From Tetmemena sp. SeJ-2015 (lineage: Eukaryota; Ciliophora; Spirotrichea; Sporadotrichida; Oxytrichidae): a stretch of DNA of 64,000 nucleotides. The translations under genes and the position numbers were made by a program. Location: NCBI GenBank assembly GCA_027382625.1, contig JAJKFJ010021202.1, positions 1-64,000 of the forward strand, in the 5' to 3' direction. Below the pieces are notes generated by a model. That model saw nothing but the letters and a program-made list of their open reading frames with translations, had not been told where the DNA came from and did not search any database. Every line of letters starts with the position of its first letter. The first letter of the stretch is position 1. Below, in pieces: positions 11,686-23,301 of this stretch.

Positions 11686-12277
11686 TCATCTTGTAGATAA
11701 TTATTTCACCCATTCTTTAAAAACTGAATGCCCATTCATGAAAAGCTCATTTCTAGCATTTTTCTTTATAACTTTTCCAGTTTTGCTGTCAAAGATCATG
11801 AGCAAGGGTATACTCACTACCTCATACTTTTATTTAAGTGGAGCTATTCTTTGATCACCAAAACCAATAGCAAGCCAGTTCCCAATATCTATCAAATGCT
11901 CCTTGAATTGCTCTTTTGAATTATCCATTGATATATAAACTATTTCAAAATTCCTGTAATATTCCCTGTTAAAGTTTCATCTTCTTTAAATACAATTGAA
12001 AATAATGAAAATCTTCTTCCTTGAACTCATCTTCATGATCATATTAACTTTTAAAATATCGTCTCTAGTTCACCTGATTTGCAAAATCCTTGATATTTAT
12101 TAGAAGTCCTTTACAAGGAGGACACCAGTGTGCCGAGAAAAGCAGACCAAAGCAAGGAAATTCAGATAAGTGTGCACCAATATCTACCTCGTCGGTCAAA
12201 ACCTTATCTTTGAGTAAGCCTTTCTTAATTATTGCTTTGTCTCCAAGGAGATCATAAATATTTTATTATCTTTCCAT
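11686..12277 (-). CDS. Nucleoredoxin-like thioredoxin-fold protein
   Basis: Redox protein of the nucleoredoxin/tryparedoxin group. The start MERQQNIYDLLGD is at 12275-12277 (complement) and the TGA complement at 11686-11688. The active site WCPPC sits in LLFSAHWCPPCKGL. The second half reads FEIVYISMDNSKEQF, WLAIGFGDQRIAPLKQKY and SIPLLMIFDSKTGKVI, including the family's cis-Pro region (SIP). The two halves join only after removing the 61-bp IES at 11952-12012. At about 175 residues it is a single-domain form. It would reduce disulfides in the cytosol; no signal peptide is visible. Confidence 0.85.
11952..12012 (-). other. IES, 61 bp, pointer AAAAT
   Basis: AAAAT (+ strand) occurs at 11947-11951 and 12008-12012. 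Removal joins DEFKEEDF to EIVYISMDNS, the normal strand-to-strand link of nucleoredoxin. Without removal the frame hits TGA. Confidence 0.85.
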
Positions 12278-12434
12278 TATGTCTGGACTTAAAATAAATC
12301 TTATTTTTCATTTTCTTATCCTTAAAATGTACTTATTGGAAAACTAAACTTAGAATTTGAAATGCAATATAAGATTCGTTTTTACTTGTTCAGCCTTAGA
12401 TATTATTTTCGCTAGAGTGTGTGATTTTTATTAT

Positions 12435-13028
12435 TCAATGTTAAATTTGCCTGTTATTAACGGCAGCAGCATGAGAAACGGATCCTAGTATAGGTGAAGG
12501 CCCTTATAAGCAAGTTTAAATGGAAGAAGGAATTATCTCAGAATCCTCAAGATCACCCATAGTTCCTTCGCCCGTACTTCCAACAGTGTTTAAGCGTCTT
12601 GAATCCTCTGTGTTTTCTTTCTTCACTCTTTGAATAGTCCTCTTAATTTATAGTAGTGAGATTCCGATAGGACTAGTAATTTAGAGCGCATAAAAAATTT
12701 ATTATAAAATTTCATCTACGAAAGCTTAGCCTCTTGCGGGCGACTGCTAAAGATCTGCAAAATTTTATAGCTTATCACTCTTATTCTGAAAAGATTTTCT
12801 CTGTCTTGATTTACTGTGTTTTTAAGCCTTGGACTATTGCTGTTCAAAGCTCATTTGAGATTCTATCTCGCTCATCACTGACTCATTCGAAATAGCTGGA
12901 GACAGCCTACTTATATTAAACTACCCAGGCGATCCCTGATTCAAAAAATATAGATTCTGTGTTTTCACTTCCTCGACGTCATATCTTTTGTGATTTTGGG
13001 AACCTTAAGAAGGGCTCTCATAACTCAT
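12435..13028 (-). CDS. Low-complexity Ser/Gln-rich protein
   Basis: In the ciliate code the reverse strand is open from ATG 13026-13028 (MSYESPSQGSQNHKRYDVEEV) to TGA 12435-12437. The frame also stays open about 140 bp further upstream without another ATG, so the start is uncertain. Composition is Ser, Gln and charged residues, with RTIQRVKKENTEDSRRL near the C-terminal half. No domain recognised. Coding status rests on frame length, Gln-codon use and amino-acid bias. Confidence 0.5.
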
Positions 13029-13436
13029 GAATAGATTCGAGGTTTATAAATTTCTCGAAAAAGTTTCCTAGTCCAAAACTTAGCAAGTTGCCTTAAGATA
13101 TTTGAGTTCATTTTAGTTTTGCTTTGTTGTTATCTCAACTTGCTTTTGTATTGATAAATAAATAGAGTGAGAGAGTGAAAAGTTTAAAAAATATTGACTT
13201 ATTTATCCTAATTTGTTTTCTTCTGATGTCACTCAACGACTATTATATAACCTGCTTTATATTATCTCTATGGATCCCGTGCGTTAGAGCTTTCTCTGCG
13301 AAGCTGAATACATCCTCAAGGATTTCAATTACCCAAAGTGGGTTATATTTACTAGTTGGCACTGCTGTATTAAGCTGTTATTTTTACAGTTAGTTTTTGT
13401 CATTTGAGCTCTGATTTTGATCTTAGCTTTTCAATT

Positions 13437-14957
13437 ATGAATTATGATATGTTGAACAATTACTTAGGTCCTATTCAAAAAGTATATCTAGAGTGTAATT
13501 TAAAGTAGAGAGTGGAGAATATTACGTCTCAGAAATGCCTTCTGGTTATAGGTTAGGAGCTAAGCTTTATTTAATGCATTGATTTTGACGAGTATCTCTG
13601 CCTCTCTTTTAAAATAATAATTTCACAATAGAGTTAACCTATATGGAAGATACATAAAGTAGGAAATAGCATATTTAAAAGTTTTTGGAAGATTGAGAAT
13701 GGATATATATTCTACTTTTTGTTGTTGGGTGCTATTATTTTAACTCATTCTAAAATCCATCTCTCTATATTAAGGATTAAAAACTATATTCTAATTTTGA
13801 ATTAATTCAATCTGCTTTCCTGAATTTATCCTCATACTTCAAAGTAATTAAATCTAGTGTGGCAAGATAGAGATGACCAGATATTGCAAAGATTTAAAAT
13901 TCGAATTCAAAATAATCCAGTGAGCTTTGAGAGGGGGCTCAGATATACTTCACAGAGGGTGGGTGGCTCCAAAATAAAAACCTCAAATGCTCACAAAGTG
14001 ATTAATAATCTCAATATAATTAAAAACATAGCTAAAATAAACATTAAGGAAGACTTGTCTGAGATCAGGGATGCCAAACAAACGATCTAAGGAAGAAAAT
14101 AACGAGGGCGGAAAATAGCCCTTGAACATTTCTGAGACACCCATAGTGAATAACAAGACCACCCTTATTTTCGGGTGCGTGACTGCAGTAATTCTATACT
14201 ATTTCTACACAAGAGAGTACTTTAATACTCACATTCATAGTCAGCATCAGCATGGTCACTCCCAAAATGCTCATGAATATTCGTAATAAAGCCAATATGG
14301 CCACAACCAATAAATGCAGCACTCTCATCTCGATAGGTCTTCCTCTATTCCATTTGTTGATGCTCTATATGACTCATGGGTGAGAGGGAAACCCGCCTAG
14401 CAGTTTATTAAAACTCAGCAAGACTTCCTAATACTGCTGTGCTTTGCAGTAAGCGTGATCGCCTCACTCATCTTTTTACTCGTGAGAGCCATCATCAAAC
14501 AAGCAAATTTAAATCTTCATGGTCCTGAAAACGCGCGCCAATGCGCTGAGGGAATCAGTGCAGAGGAGTTCAGGAGCAGTCGAGGTACTATACGAGGCAG
14601 GAGGTTCGCAAACTTTAAAGGAGCATGCCATATCGCGAAATGAAAGCCGAGAAAGGTGATTAAGTCTCTAAATGGAACTGGCAAGCACGGGTGCAGAGGC
14701 CAATAGAAGAATTGGAGGAAGAGCAAGAGTATTTGAAAAATGTCGAGTAAATATCCCACAGAGATGAAGATCTAGCCTAATAATAATCCAAGCTCGGGTC
14801 AGGAGGATTCTTGAACTTGTTCAGTGCACTATCTTCAAAGGAATCCACTTAAATTAGCCACTAAGAATAACCTAGCTCCTAAATTTTCCGATAAAGCAGG
14901 TATTATCTTAGGAGTAGTACTCAGAAATAAGAAGCAGAGCTAGATTCAATGTATTGA
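13437..14957 (+). CDS. Protein with two predicted membrane segments
   Basis: Starts MNYDMLNNYLGPIQKVYLEC; TGA at 14955-14957. A TGA near 13811 lies in an AT-rich stretch (about 13640-13840) that is probably an IES. After it come VWQDRDDQILQRFKIRIQN and a basic stretch; then, with a one-base slip near 14070, KRSKEENNEGG followed by a hydrophobic segment (LIFGCVTAVILYYFY), a His/Gln-rich loop with repeated H residues, and a second hydrophobic segment (FLILLCFAVSVIASLIFLLV). A last slip near 14600 leads to KWNWQARVQRPIEELEEEQ. It could be two overlapping genes, with a second start at ATG 14071. Family not recognised. Confidence 0.45.
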
Positions 14958-15170
14958 ATATAAGAACGCAGTATTTTCTAGTATATTTGTGTATTATTAA
15001 GTAGTTTTGACTTATCGAGCCGGTTGCACTATCAAAGCAGCAGAATTTTTGCTCATCATTTATAAATTATCAATTTTAAATTAAAGAAAGCAACCGTAAC
15101 CACTCCCCATCGTTCTTCACTAAGAAAATATTTCGAATTTCGCATTTAGGTTAAACAATTTAAAATAACA

Positions 15171-18100
15171 ATGGAAAAACTTTTTTCTGAGTCAAGTAAT
15201 AGATATATATCTCTGTATGTGTTTATGACTGCTTATAGATCCTCTGAAGAAGAGAGCCTTATCAGCTAGAATAGAAAGACGTCAATAAATTATTTTTAAT
15301 TGAGAGGAAAGCCTAGAATTTAGAATTTCAGGATTTTAGGAATTACCGAGATTAACTTCAGTAAGAACTATTATATTTTCTATTAATAATTTATGAATTT
15401 TATAAGATGGATTATCAACATTATGATCACAGATAGAAGGTAATTGATAATTCTATTTCTTTAATCGAGATTAGATTTTCAAATTGAAGACTTGAAGCAA
15501 ATGAAATTGCGAACAAGATTGAATTCAGCAAAATAAACAAGCAAAAACATTATTCAATCTTCCAAGAATATAAAATCTAATCAAGGAAAGAAGAAAATGG
15601 CTTTAGCATGTCTATGATTCGGACTATGTCAATACCTTCGCTAACACACATACTAAGAACTTCTCTTCATATATTTAAAAAATAAATTCAAACCAAAGAC
15701 ATTTAAGCCGCCACTACTCGAAGCCAATCCACTCTCCAAAGAAACTTTAGTATATAGATTTTATTTAGTAGCTAGTTTAATACTCCCAGAGATTTTACTT
15801 TTAGAAGCAGAAAGTAAATAATCCAGAGCTGGATAGTAATTTAGAGCAAACTACCAAAATCTATAATATTTCTAAAGACTCTGAACTATAAGTATAAAAT
15901 CAGTTTTACTGATCAGACTTGCAAATAATGAACAATTAATCAATTCATATTAAAATGAGTTTAGATTAGTAAAGTTTAATTATTCTAATGAAACTTTTGA
16001 ATCCTCAGAAATTATAAGATGCAGAACCAATAGAAGCCATAAGTGTTAGCTAGCCATTGCAGACAACGCGAGAAAAATTCTGCGAAGAAATCAGAAAAGA
16101 AATATTCATGAATGATATGAACTTTATTGGCAATAAGATACAGAAAGTTAAGATGAGCATTCAAACAAGTCATTCAAATTCAAAGAGAAAAGAACACCAA
16201 AGCCTAGAACGCCAATTATAATCAATTAAACTAAATTAACAAGACTTAATATTCAATGAAAATATCCAAAAATAGTTTATCTCGATAATTAAAAAATATT
16301 GAATTGATTTAATTCTGTAGAGAAATAAAATATCTTTTTTACTTTTTCACCACGATCTAACATTTGATAAATAATTGTATTCATTTCGGTCAAAATTCAA
16401 ATATAAGAAAAAATTTCGCTTTTACATCTCAAGCTCATTTAAGATAAATTAGGGCAAAAAAAATCAAAGGAAATTAATTATTACAGATATTCACGTTTTT
16501 ATTTTAATTTTAAATGATACTTCGAAAGAGACAGTTTAGTAATTAATCTAAAAGTTTTAAATTTCAAGATAAGCAACTTAACCTGACGAGGAGCAGCCTT
16601 CTCCTGTCTTGATTAAGTTAAATAGCAATCCTAAAATATAGAAAAAGGAATCAAAATTGGATATCATTCAAGAAACAGAAAAAGAATAATGATGCAGTAC
16701 ATAGCTTCCTCATCATTAATTCAATTTGTATATCAAACGCCAATAATGATAATATCTAAGAACTGTAACAAAGATTTAGAACTGGACAAAATAGAAATAG
16801 ACAATTTCAAATTGCTTCCTCGTTCCATTTCCGCAAAATAGCTGCTAAAGAACAAAAGTAATTCCAAAAGCAGACGATCATCGACCAAAGAAAACAAAGA
16901 ATAGACAGAGCCATTAAAAATTATAGTGTAATTGTTCTTAGGATTTTAAATTAGAAATTATTTATTATTTCTGATTTCAATAAATTTATAAAATTAAGAA
17001 AATCTATTAAATTTGAAAGTCTGGATTTATTTTTGAATATGATTCCAAATTACTTAAAAACTATTTAACTCCACTTAACCTTAATAGATTTTAATTTACT
17101 TTTGAAAACAGAGTTGCTAGCTCAACTGCAAAGAAAAGAAGTCCAAGCTAGAGCTTTAGATAGAAAAGGCAGAGCAAGTCTATCAGTCTAATTGACAGAC
17201 TTTAGGAACCTATTCGTCATTACAAATCAAGAGGATCAATTTAACCTAAAAGATCTGTCCAAATAAATAGATAAGAAGAAGAAAATTTAGATGTAAACCT
17301 CAATCATTTAAATACAGTGGATATTATTTTTATGAGAAGTAAAAAATAAACTTTGTATCAATTGAACAAATAATTAGGAGAAGTATAAATTAATACAAGA
17401 GATAAAAATGCTTTCATTTTTAAATCTCAAAATTCTAGCAAGCTTACTGAATTTTTCAAATACTAAATAAATCATAACAGATACTAAGAAGGTATATCTT
17501 ATTATTTAACATGAAAAAAGTAGGAGATAATTTTTCATTATCAATAGTTTGCTCTCGAGGAATTCTAATTTAATTACAGTATGATAAAATGAAACTGATT
17601 TTGAAAAGCAAGAAACGAAAGAAATATAAATTTTACCCTTTTAAATTGTCTCTTTTCCAATTTAGGCATTTAGTAAGCATAAACTGCCATTATCTAGTTA
17701 AGTAGCCTCGAAATTTTGAAAAGAGAGAGAGGAGTGTTAAATTAATATAAAATAATATTCCTGAATACAGGTATATATATTAAATATATTAATGATTGAA
17801 ATAAGATTGTTACGTCATGACTATATTTAAACTACAAAGCTTAATTTTTAGAATAGGAAATATCGAAGAAAATATCTTGCCATTGTCAAGTTTTATAAAG
17901 AGAGTATTGAATTCTTTCTCAAATTAAGAAACCGATAACTCTCAAATAGTAAGTAAGGTTCACACTTCGTATTGAGTTCAAAGTGCCCAAAAAAAAGATG
18001 CAAAAAGATTAAATGACAATGAAGAAACTAGATTTATAAAAAGAGATATTCAATTAGGCTGGAACTAATGAGACATGAAGATGAAACTTAAACGATCAGC

Positions 18101-21100
18101 CTCCTCCTTTGCAACTTATTTATTCTTAAAAAGGGAACAGGCTCAAGTACAATAGCTCTTAATTAAAGAAGACAACTATCTATCTTACTTAACTTGTAAA
18201 GTCATTTAATCCGAAAGCATAGACTAGATCCCCACATATCCTAAGAAGAGACTAGAATCATCCTCTATCAAAATGATAGAATAGTCCATCATTCTATCTT
18301 GAAGGAATTCAGCTAAGACTTAAGCAAAGACTTATTATAAAGAGAGTAACTAGAAATCAAGTAATCATAATTTAATAAAACACAATTTTTGAATTAAAGG
18401 GAATTAAGCTAGTCAACGATCACCTATCTCTATTCATCCCATAATGTCTTTGAAAAATAATATTTTGCTAATAGAAATATATTTAAACTACAGAAGGAAA
18501 AACTTAATTTAGTTGGCCCAGAATAGGAAATATCGAAGAAAATATCTTTGCCATTGTCAAGTTTTATAAAGAGAGTATCATTTAGGAAATCTTTTCTCAA
18601 GATTTAAAAGAAACAAGATAACTCTTAAATAGTAGAGGAAGAAGATTCTGACGACTCAGTAGAAGAGTTACAAAAGGTAAAAAGGCCCAAAGAAAAAGAA
18701 GCAAAAAGATTAAATGACAATGAAGAAACCTAGATTTATAAAAAGAGATATTCAATTAGGCTGGAACTAATGAGACATGAAGATGAAACTTAAACGATTC
18801 AGCCTCCTCCTTTGCAACTTATTTATTCTTAAAAAGGGAACAGGTTCAAGTACAATAGCTCTTCAATTAAAGAAGACAACCTACCTATTTTACTTAACTT
18901 GTAAAGTCATTTAATCCGAAAGCATAGACTAGATCCCCACATATCCATAAGAAGAGACTAGAATCATCCTCTATCAAAATGAAAGAATAGTCCATCATTC
19001 TATCTTGAAGGAATTCAGCTAAGACTTAAGCAAAGACTTGATTATAAAGAGAGTTACTAGAAATCAAGTCATCATAGATTCGAATGAGACTTCTCCACAA
19101 ACATTCGAAGATGAAAAAGTAAATTGAAAGCTTCTTGAAGAAGCACTCTAAGTCTTACAAATCTATATTCTCCATTCAGAGAATTGGCTAAGGTGGGGAA
19201 TCAATCGTTTGTAATTATTTGTAGACTTGAAACGAAGGAGCTTGAAGAACTAGTAGCGAAAATACCAATGCTCAAATCAAATTAGACAGGATAGGATGAA
19301 GAAGATGAAGATACAAACAGAAATGGTCTCAACTATTTCTAACATTCTCTCTACGAGCATCAGATTCAGTTAGTGAGAGGTCATTAAAATTTTACTCCTA
19401 GAATCAAAGAGGAAGTTATTGAATTTAACAAAAAACTTGGCGTGATCATAAGATATGTAGTAATTATAGAAAGAGCCTAAAATGATTTGTCCAAACTTTG
19501 GAGGATATGGAAGAGTAAAGAAGAGTCTTTAGAGAAGCGAGATTTTTACAGTTCTGAGAAACTAGCCTTTTACTGTTTCCAAAGCATGAAACTCATAAAT
19601 TATCTGCATTCTAGAAACATTTATCAAGGAGACATAAAACCTAGTAACCTACTAGTATTCAGAAATTAGTTAGTGAAAATGGGAGATTTTGGAACATCTT
19701 TGAAAGTGGATAGATGCTACTGGAATCAATAGAAGACTTAACCAAATTTGTATCTCCCAAAAGGATTCACTCCTCTTTTTGCACTGGATTATATAACTGT
19801 TAAAGAAAGATATTTGCCCAAGAGTAAACTATTTTAGAATGATAGGTTTGCGCTCCATTAAAAGATTTCCATAAAAAAAGAAAAATCTTAGTATTCATCT
19901 TATATTCTATTAATTCAAATTTAAACTTTACTTTTTTGTCTTATTCTTTACCATTCGTCATTTATAATATGACTCCATTAAACTTTTGGTCAAATTTATG
20001 AATCTATGGTACGTTCATGCTCAAAGAATAAATCCCAGCTCTTAGATTAGATGCTTTCCGATTTAGCCTTTGATAATAAGGAGCTGCCGACTTTAAATGA
20101 TGTTGTTGTAAAATATGCAAAGTATTTTGCCTCTAACAACAATTTCGCTTTATCACTTTGCGATCAAATGATAAAGGAGAATAAACTTGCCTCCTATTAG
20201 AGAAATACTCCTGCTAACTAATTACTCTTAAGTTATATAGGGCCTGATTCATTTAGCCAACATGCAAAAGAAGGAAAAGAAAATACAAGCAAGAGCTAGC
20301 AAGAATGACATAGTAAACTCACTAGAATACTTTACTGATCCAGGAGAAGATTATAATGTCCTCACTTAAACTTATTCCAGTTAATAGAATTCTAAATTTA
20401 TCTATTAAACCTATTTATCATGAAAACTAAAACGGAGATTTCACATTCGAAAATACGTTTACCCCTTAGTCAAAGTATTATATGAAATTCACCACAAGGT
20501 CGATGAGCTGGGATTATAAGGAAGACAAATAAGACATCAATATTTCTGATCCTTGTTAATTTTTATATCCTATCTGGAAGAAGATGGCAATTTTGTTACT
20601 CATGTCTTGTGAAGAGAGAAAAAAAATGTTTCTATTTATAAAGAAATGATGAGCATTTAAAGTTTTAGATAAAGAAAAGATCTTAGTAAGTATTTAAAGT
20701 AGGAAACTTAAAGTTGGATGTGGCCTTAGAATACATTTCTCAGAACAAGTAAGATTCAATATTTCAGAAAGACTACACTGACGAGGATTTGCAATTCTTC
20801 TTCCAATACATTTAGGCAAATAATCCAAAGCCTAAGATTCTCCTATAGCTGGAGGGGATTTTCCAAAAACTCAATAAGACAGATATTCTAATCGAGATAT
20901 ACACTAAAATATTCATCATTCGTTTTTTACAACATCCAAATAAGGTAGCTTTTTAAATCACAGAAATATGAACTAGCAGAATAGAAAGCAAAAAAAGTGC
21001 TTAGAGCTAATAAAAATGTCTGGTCGAAACTAAGAAAAAGAGATGGAGAGTTATCTTGTTTTGCTTACTTACTGATTTTATTTACTACCAAGCGAGAAAG

Positions 21101-22013
21101 AAAAACTTCTAGTTATCTCAAAAGATGATAGATATGTGCAAGACTTTTATTATAGAGAATTATGGCAAGTCATCCCAGTAATATCTAGAATTACTGAAAA
21201 CCAAAGCGCTTATTCAAAAAGATAAGGGCGATTACTACAAGGCACTATAATTTGAAGAGGAGAGACTCTCCATTTCTCGGAATATGTATGGTGACCCAGC
21301 AGACGAAGACTATACAAAGCTATCTTGCAACAGGCTTGCTTTAAAATATTCATTTCAATTTTTGCTTCATCTGAAAATGTTTAGCTAGGATCAATGCATC
21401 GACTGTATGGAGAAGTTTGCTAAATTCTAGTAAACTTCATTAAGATGCTACATCTATCTCTATGAGTGCTATTAAGAGTTTGAGCAAACTCAAAAACTCT
21501 CAAGTTTTTAAGCCATTAAAGAAAAGAAAAATTAAAATGACCTGATTTTTCTTTCATTCCTTAATTCTAGGTTCCCAAGGAAAATCAAGTCTATTAAAAT
21601 TTTGACGAAGTAAGAGAAAATAAAAGTTCTGCAAATATTGAGTGACTAAAAGGAGAGATGGCAATACATAATTCAGACGCTCAAATTTAAGAATCTCTAT
21701 CTCGGGGCACTTCTCTTCTGTAAGAAATATCTTCATAAATAGAGTGAAACTACAGAATATTTTATATAAGATTGGTATTCTTTTTTCTACACCTAATTAT
21801 GAACAGGGAATTTAATGGATAAATCAAGTCATCGATAGAGCTTAAAGTGATTTAATAACTGATAAGAAGGAGAAAGTTAGAATTTTAGAGCAGGCTTTTG
21901 AAAAATTCTAAGTTTAATAGGATAATTCTAGAGTTAAATTATAACTCATGAGGAGGAAATCTTTGATCAAAGCTAGAAATTCTATTAGATTTAATCATCC
22001 TGCACAAAAATGA
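15171..22013 (+). CDS. Large serine/threonine protein kinase gene with multiple IESs
   Basis: Coding-quality segments run from MEKLFSESSNRYISLYVF (15171) through several Lys/Ser/Gln-rich blocks (15560-15950, 15955-16310, 16510-16690, 17105-17510) to the kinase domain. G-loop: RIGQGGESIVCRLETKEL, complete only after removing a 10-bp IES. Then LVAKIP (catalytic Lys) and YLHSRNIYQGDIKPSNLL with KMGDFGTS. HRD reads YQGD, keeping the Asp. Downstream (20700-22013) is a helical, TPR-like region ending RNSIRFNHPAQK. TGA at 22011-22013. A ~0.55-kb direct duplication lies at 17823-19073. The A5 run at 19114-19118 needs one base fewer. Whether 15171-17510 belongs to the same gene is inferred from the lack of any clear gene end. 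Confidence 0.5.
17823..18370 (+). repeat. Direct duplication, copy 1 (eroded)
   Basis: Matches 18481-19073 over its length but with many one-base losses and a garbled middle (about 17910-17990). Its last third is in frame (DPHISQEETRIILYQNDRIV) and is open into copy 2. Confidence 0.85.
18481..19073 (+). repeat. Direct duplication, copy 2 (coding)
   Basis: It codes for an acidic then basic stretch (EEEDSDDSVEELQKVKRPKE...) just before the kinase domain. Relative to copy 1 it has one extra A near 18951 that shifts the frame. Confidence 0.85.
19214..19223 (+). other. IES, 10 bp, pointer TTTGTA
   Basis: TTTGTA occurs at 19208-19213 and 19218-19223. Excision of 10 bp turns a G-loop that runs into TGA into GQGGESIVCRLETKE, in frame. 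Confidence 0.8.
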
Positions 22014-22101
22014 TTTTAAAATTTTCTCAAACTTTTTTCTCTTTGAGTATTAATTTCGAATATTTGTTTGCAATATCTTAAATAAGACTTATTTATCTTT
22101 A

Positions 22102-23036
22102 ATGGAAGGAGGATTCTGGCCCAAGTTTATTCTAGAATCTATTCATATTCTCGTTCTCGAGATCTCAAACATAGCTTAATTAAGTATTAAAAATAAGAGC
22201 CTCGCTAAGGAACTCTCAATATAAGTGTAGTTAAATTAAGAAGCGAAGGATTCCTTACAATTATTGAAATCTTTAGAGTAAAAATTTATAATCTATGTAA
22301 ATCTCAGTAAAAGTATAATGTTTAATCTCAGTAAAATTTCAGAAAAATAAAAACTCTTTCTCATGAATACCTTGATTTAATTTTTGAAGTGTAATTTTTT
22401 TGTGGGAATTCTAACTAGAACTTTTATGTATTTTAACTTATAAATCGTGATACTAAACTTGATGACTTCTCTTCGGCTGACTTTGGTTTTGATATTTGGT
22501 TTACACGATCAGCTAGTTCTGAATCACCATAACAAGAAATATTCGGAGGATGCATTGGTGAAAATATTCGAAATGTTCTGCACTTTGAGAGACAAAGCCA
22601 AAGAGGTATTTCAAGGCTACGTATTTGCGGACCTCACAGACGCATCCTACAACTTGAAGGCCTTTGAAAAAATCTACCAGATGCTCATAGAAGTGATAGA
22701 TCCAGAAATGGCTTAAGAATCTCCCGCACAACTAAATTTTGAGAAGGCTCTAGAAAACTGTGCTTTTGTAGCATCAGAATCAGTTAGAGCTCATGCAGCT
22801 ATTTCTTGATGTCTACTAGCTTAAGCGGAATGGCGTTAATGAAGATATAGAAGAAGGTTATTAGCAAGCTGGTCAAAACATTTTAAACCACTCATCTCCA
22901 AGTCCTAAATGAAATCATGTACCTAGAAGAGAATGTCGGATGTAAGGACGTTGCAGCATATCTTAGACCTTCCAAATTCAAATTCATCATAGAAAACTAA
23001 CTCGTTCTCAAGGGTGTTTTAAAAATATTTTAATGA
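22102..23036 (+). CDS. Hypothetical protein
   Basis: Open from ATG 22102 (MEGGFWPKFILESIHILVLE) in the ciliate code. The stretch 22270-22440 is AT-rich and hydrophobic and is probably an in-frame IES; it contains the 13-bp repeat AATCTCAGTAAAA twice. The following part (YSEDALVKIFEMFCTLRDK, ...AFEKIYQMLIEVIDPEMAQ) is clearly coding. Near 22800 the frame slips, giving FLDVYQLKRNGVNEDIEEG and then TTHLQVLNEIMYLEENVGC to TGA 23034-23036. Mostly helical; family not recognised. Confidence 0.45.
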
Positions 23037-23301
23037 ATTTAAAAAAATTCAAAATTTCGAAAGCATTTAAGGAGTGGAAAATAGCAATTTAAAATACCTC
23101 AAGTGCGTAATTTTTTGCGTAAAAAATCGATAATGTGTTCTTTTATAAAGTTACACATTTTTATTTTGATTCTGTTTTATGTTATATATTTTGTTCCTTC
23201 TTTAGCATAGATAAAATTTTAGTAGTATGATGATCAGAAGCATAGAGACCTGTTAAAATTTTGGTTAACTCATTTTAGAAACCAAACAAAGATAACTTTT
23301 A

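Noticed and set aside
13175..13393. Hydrophobic 72-codon ORF on the plus strand
   Set aside because: Starts at GTG, overlaps the upstream flank of a minus-strand gene and ends without continuation; hydrophobicity is expected by chance in AT-rich DNA.
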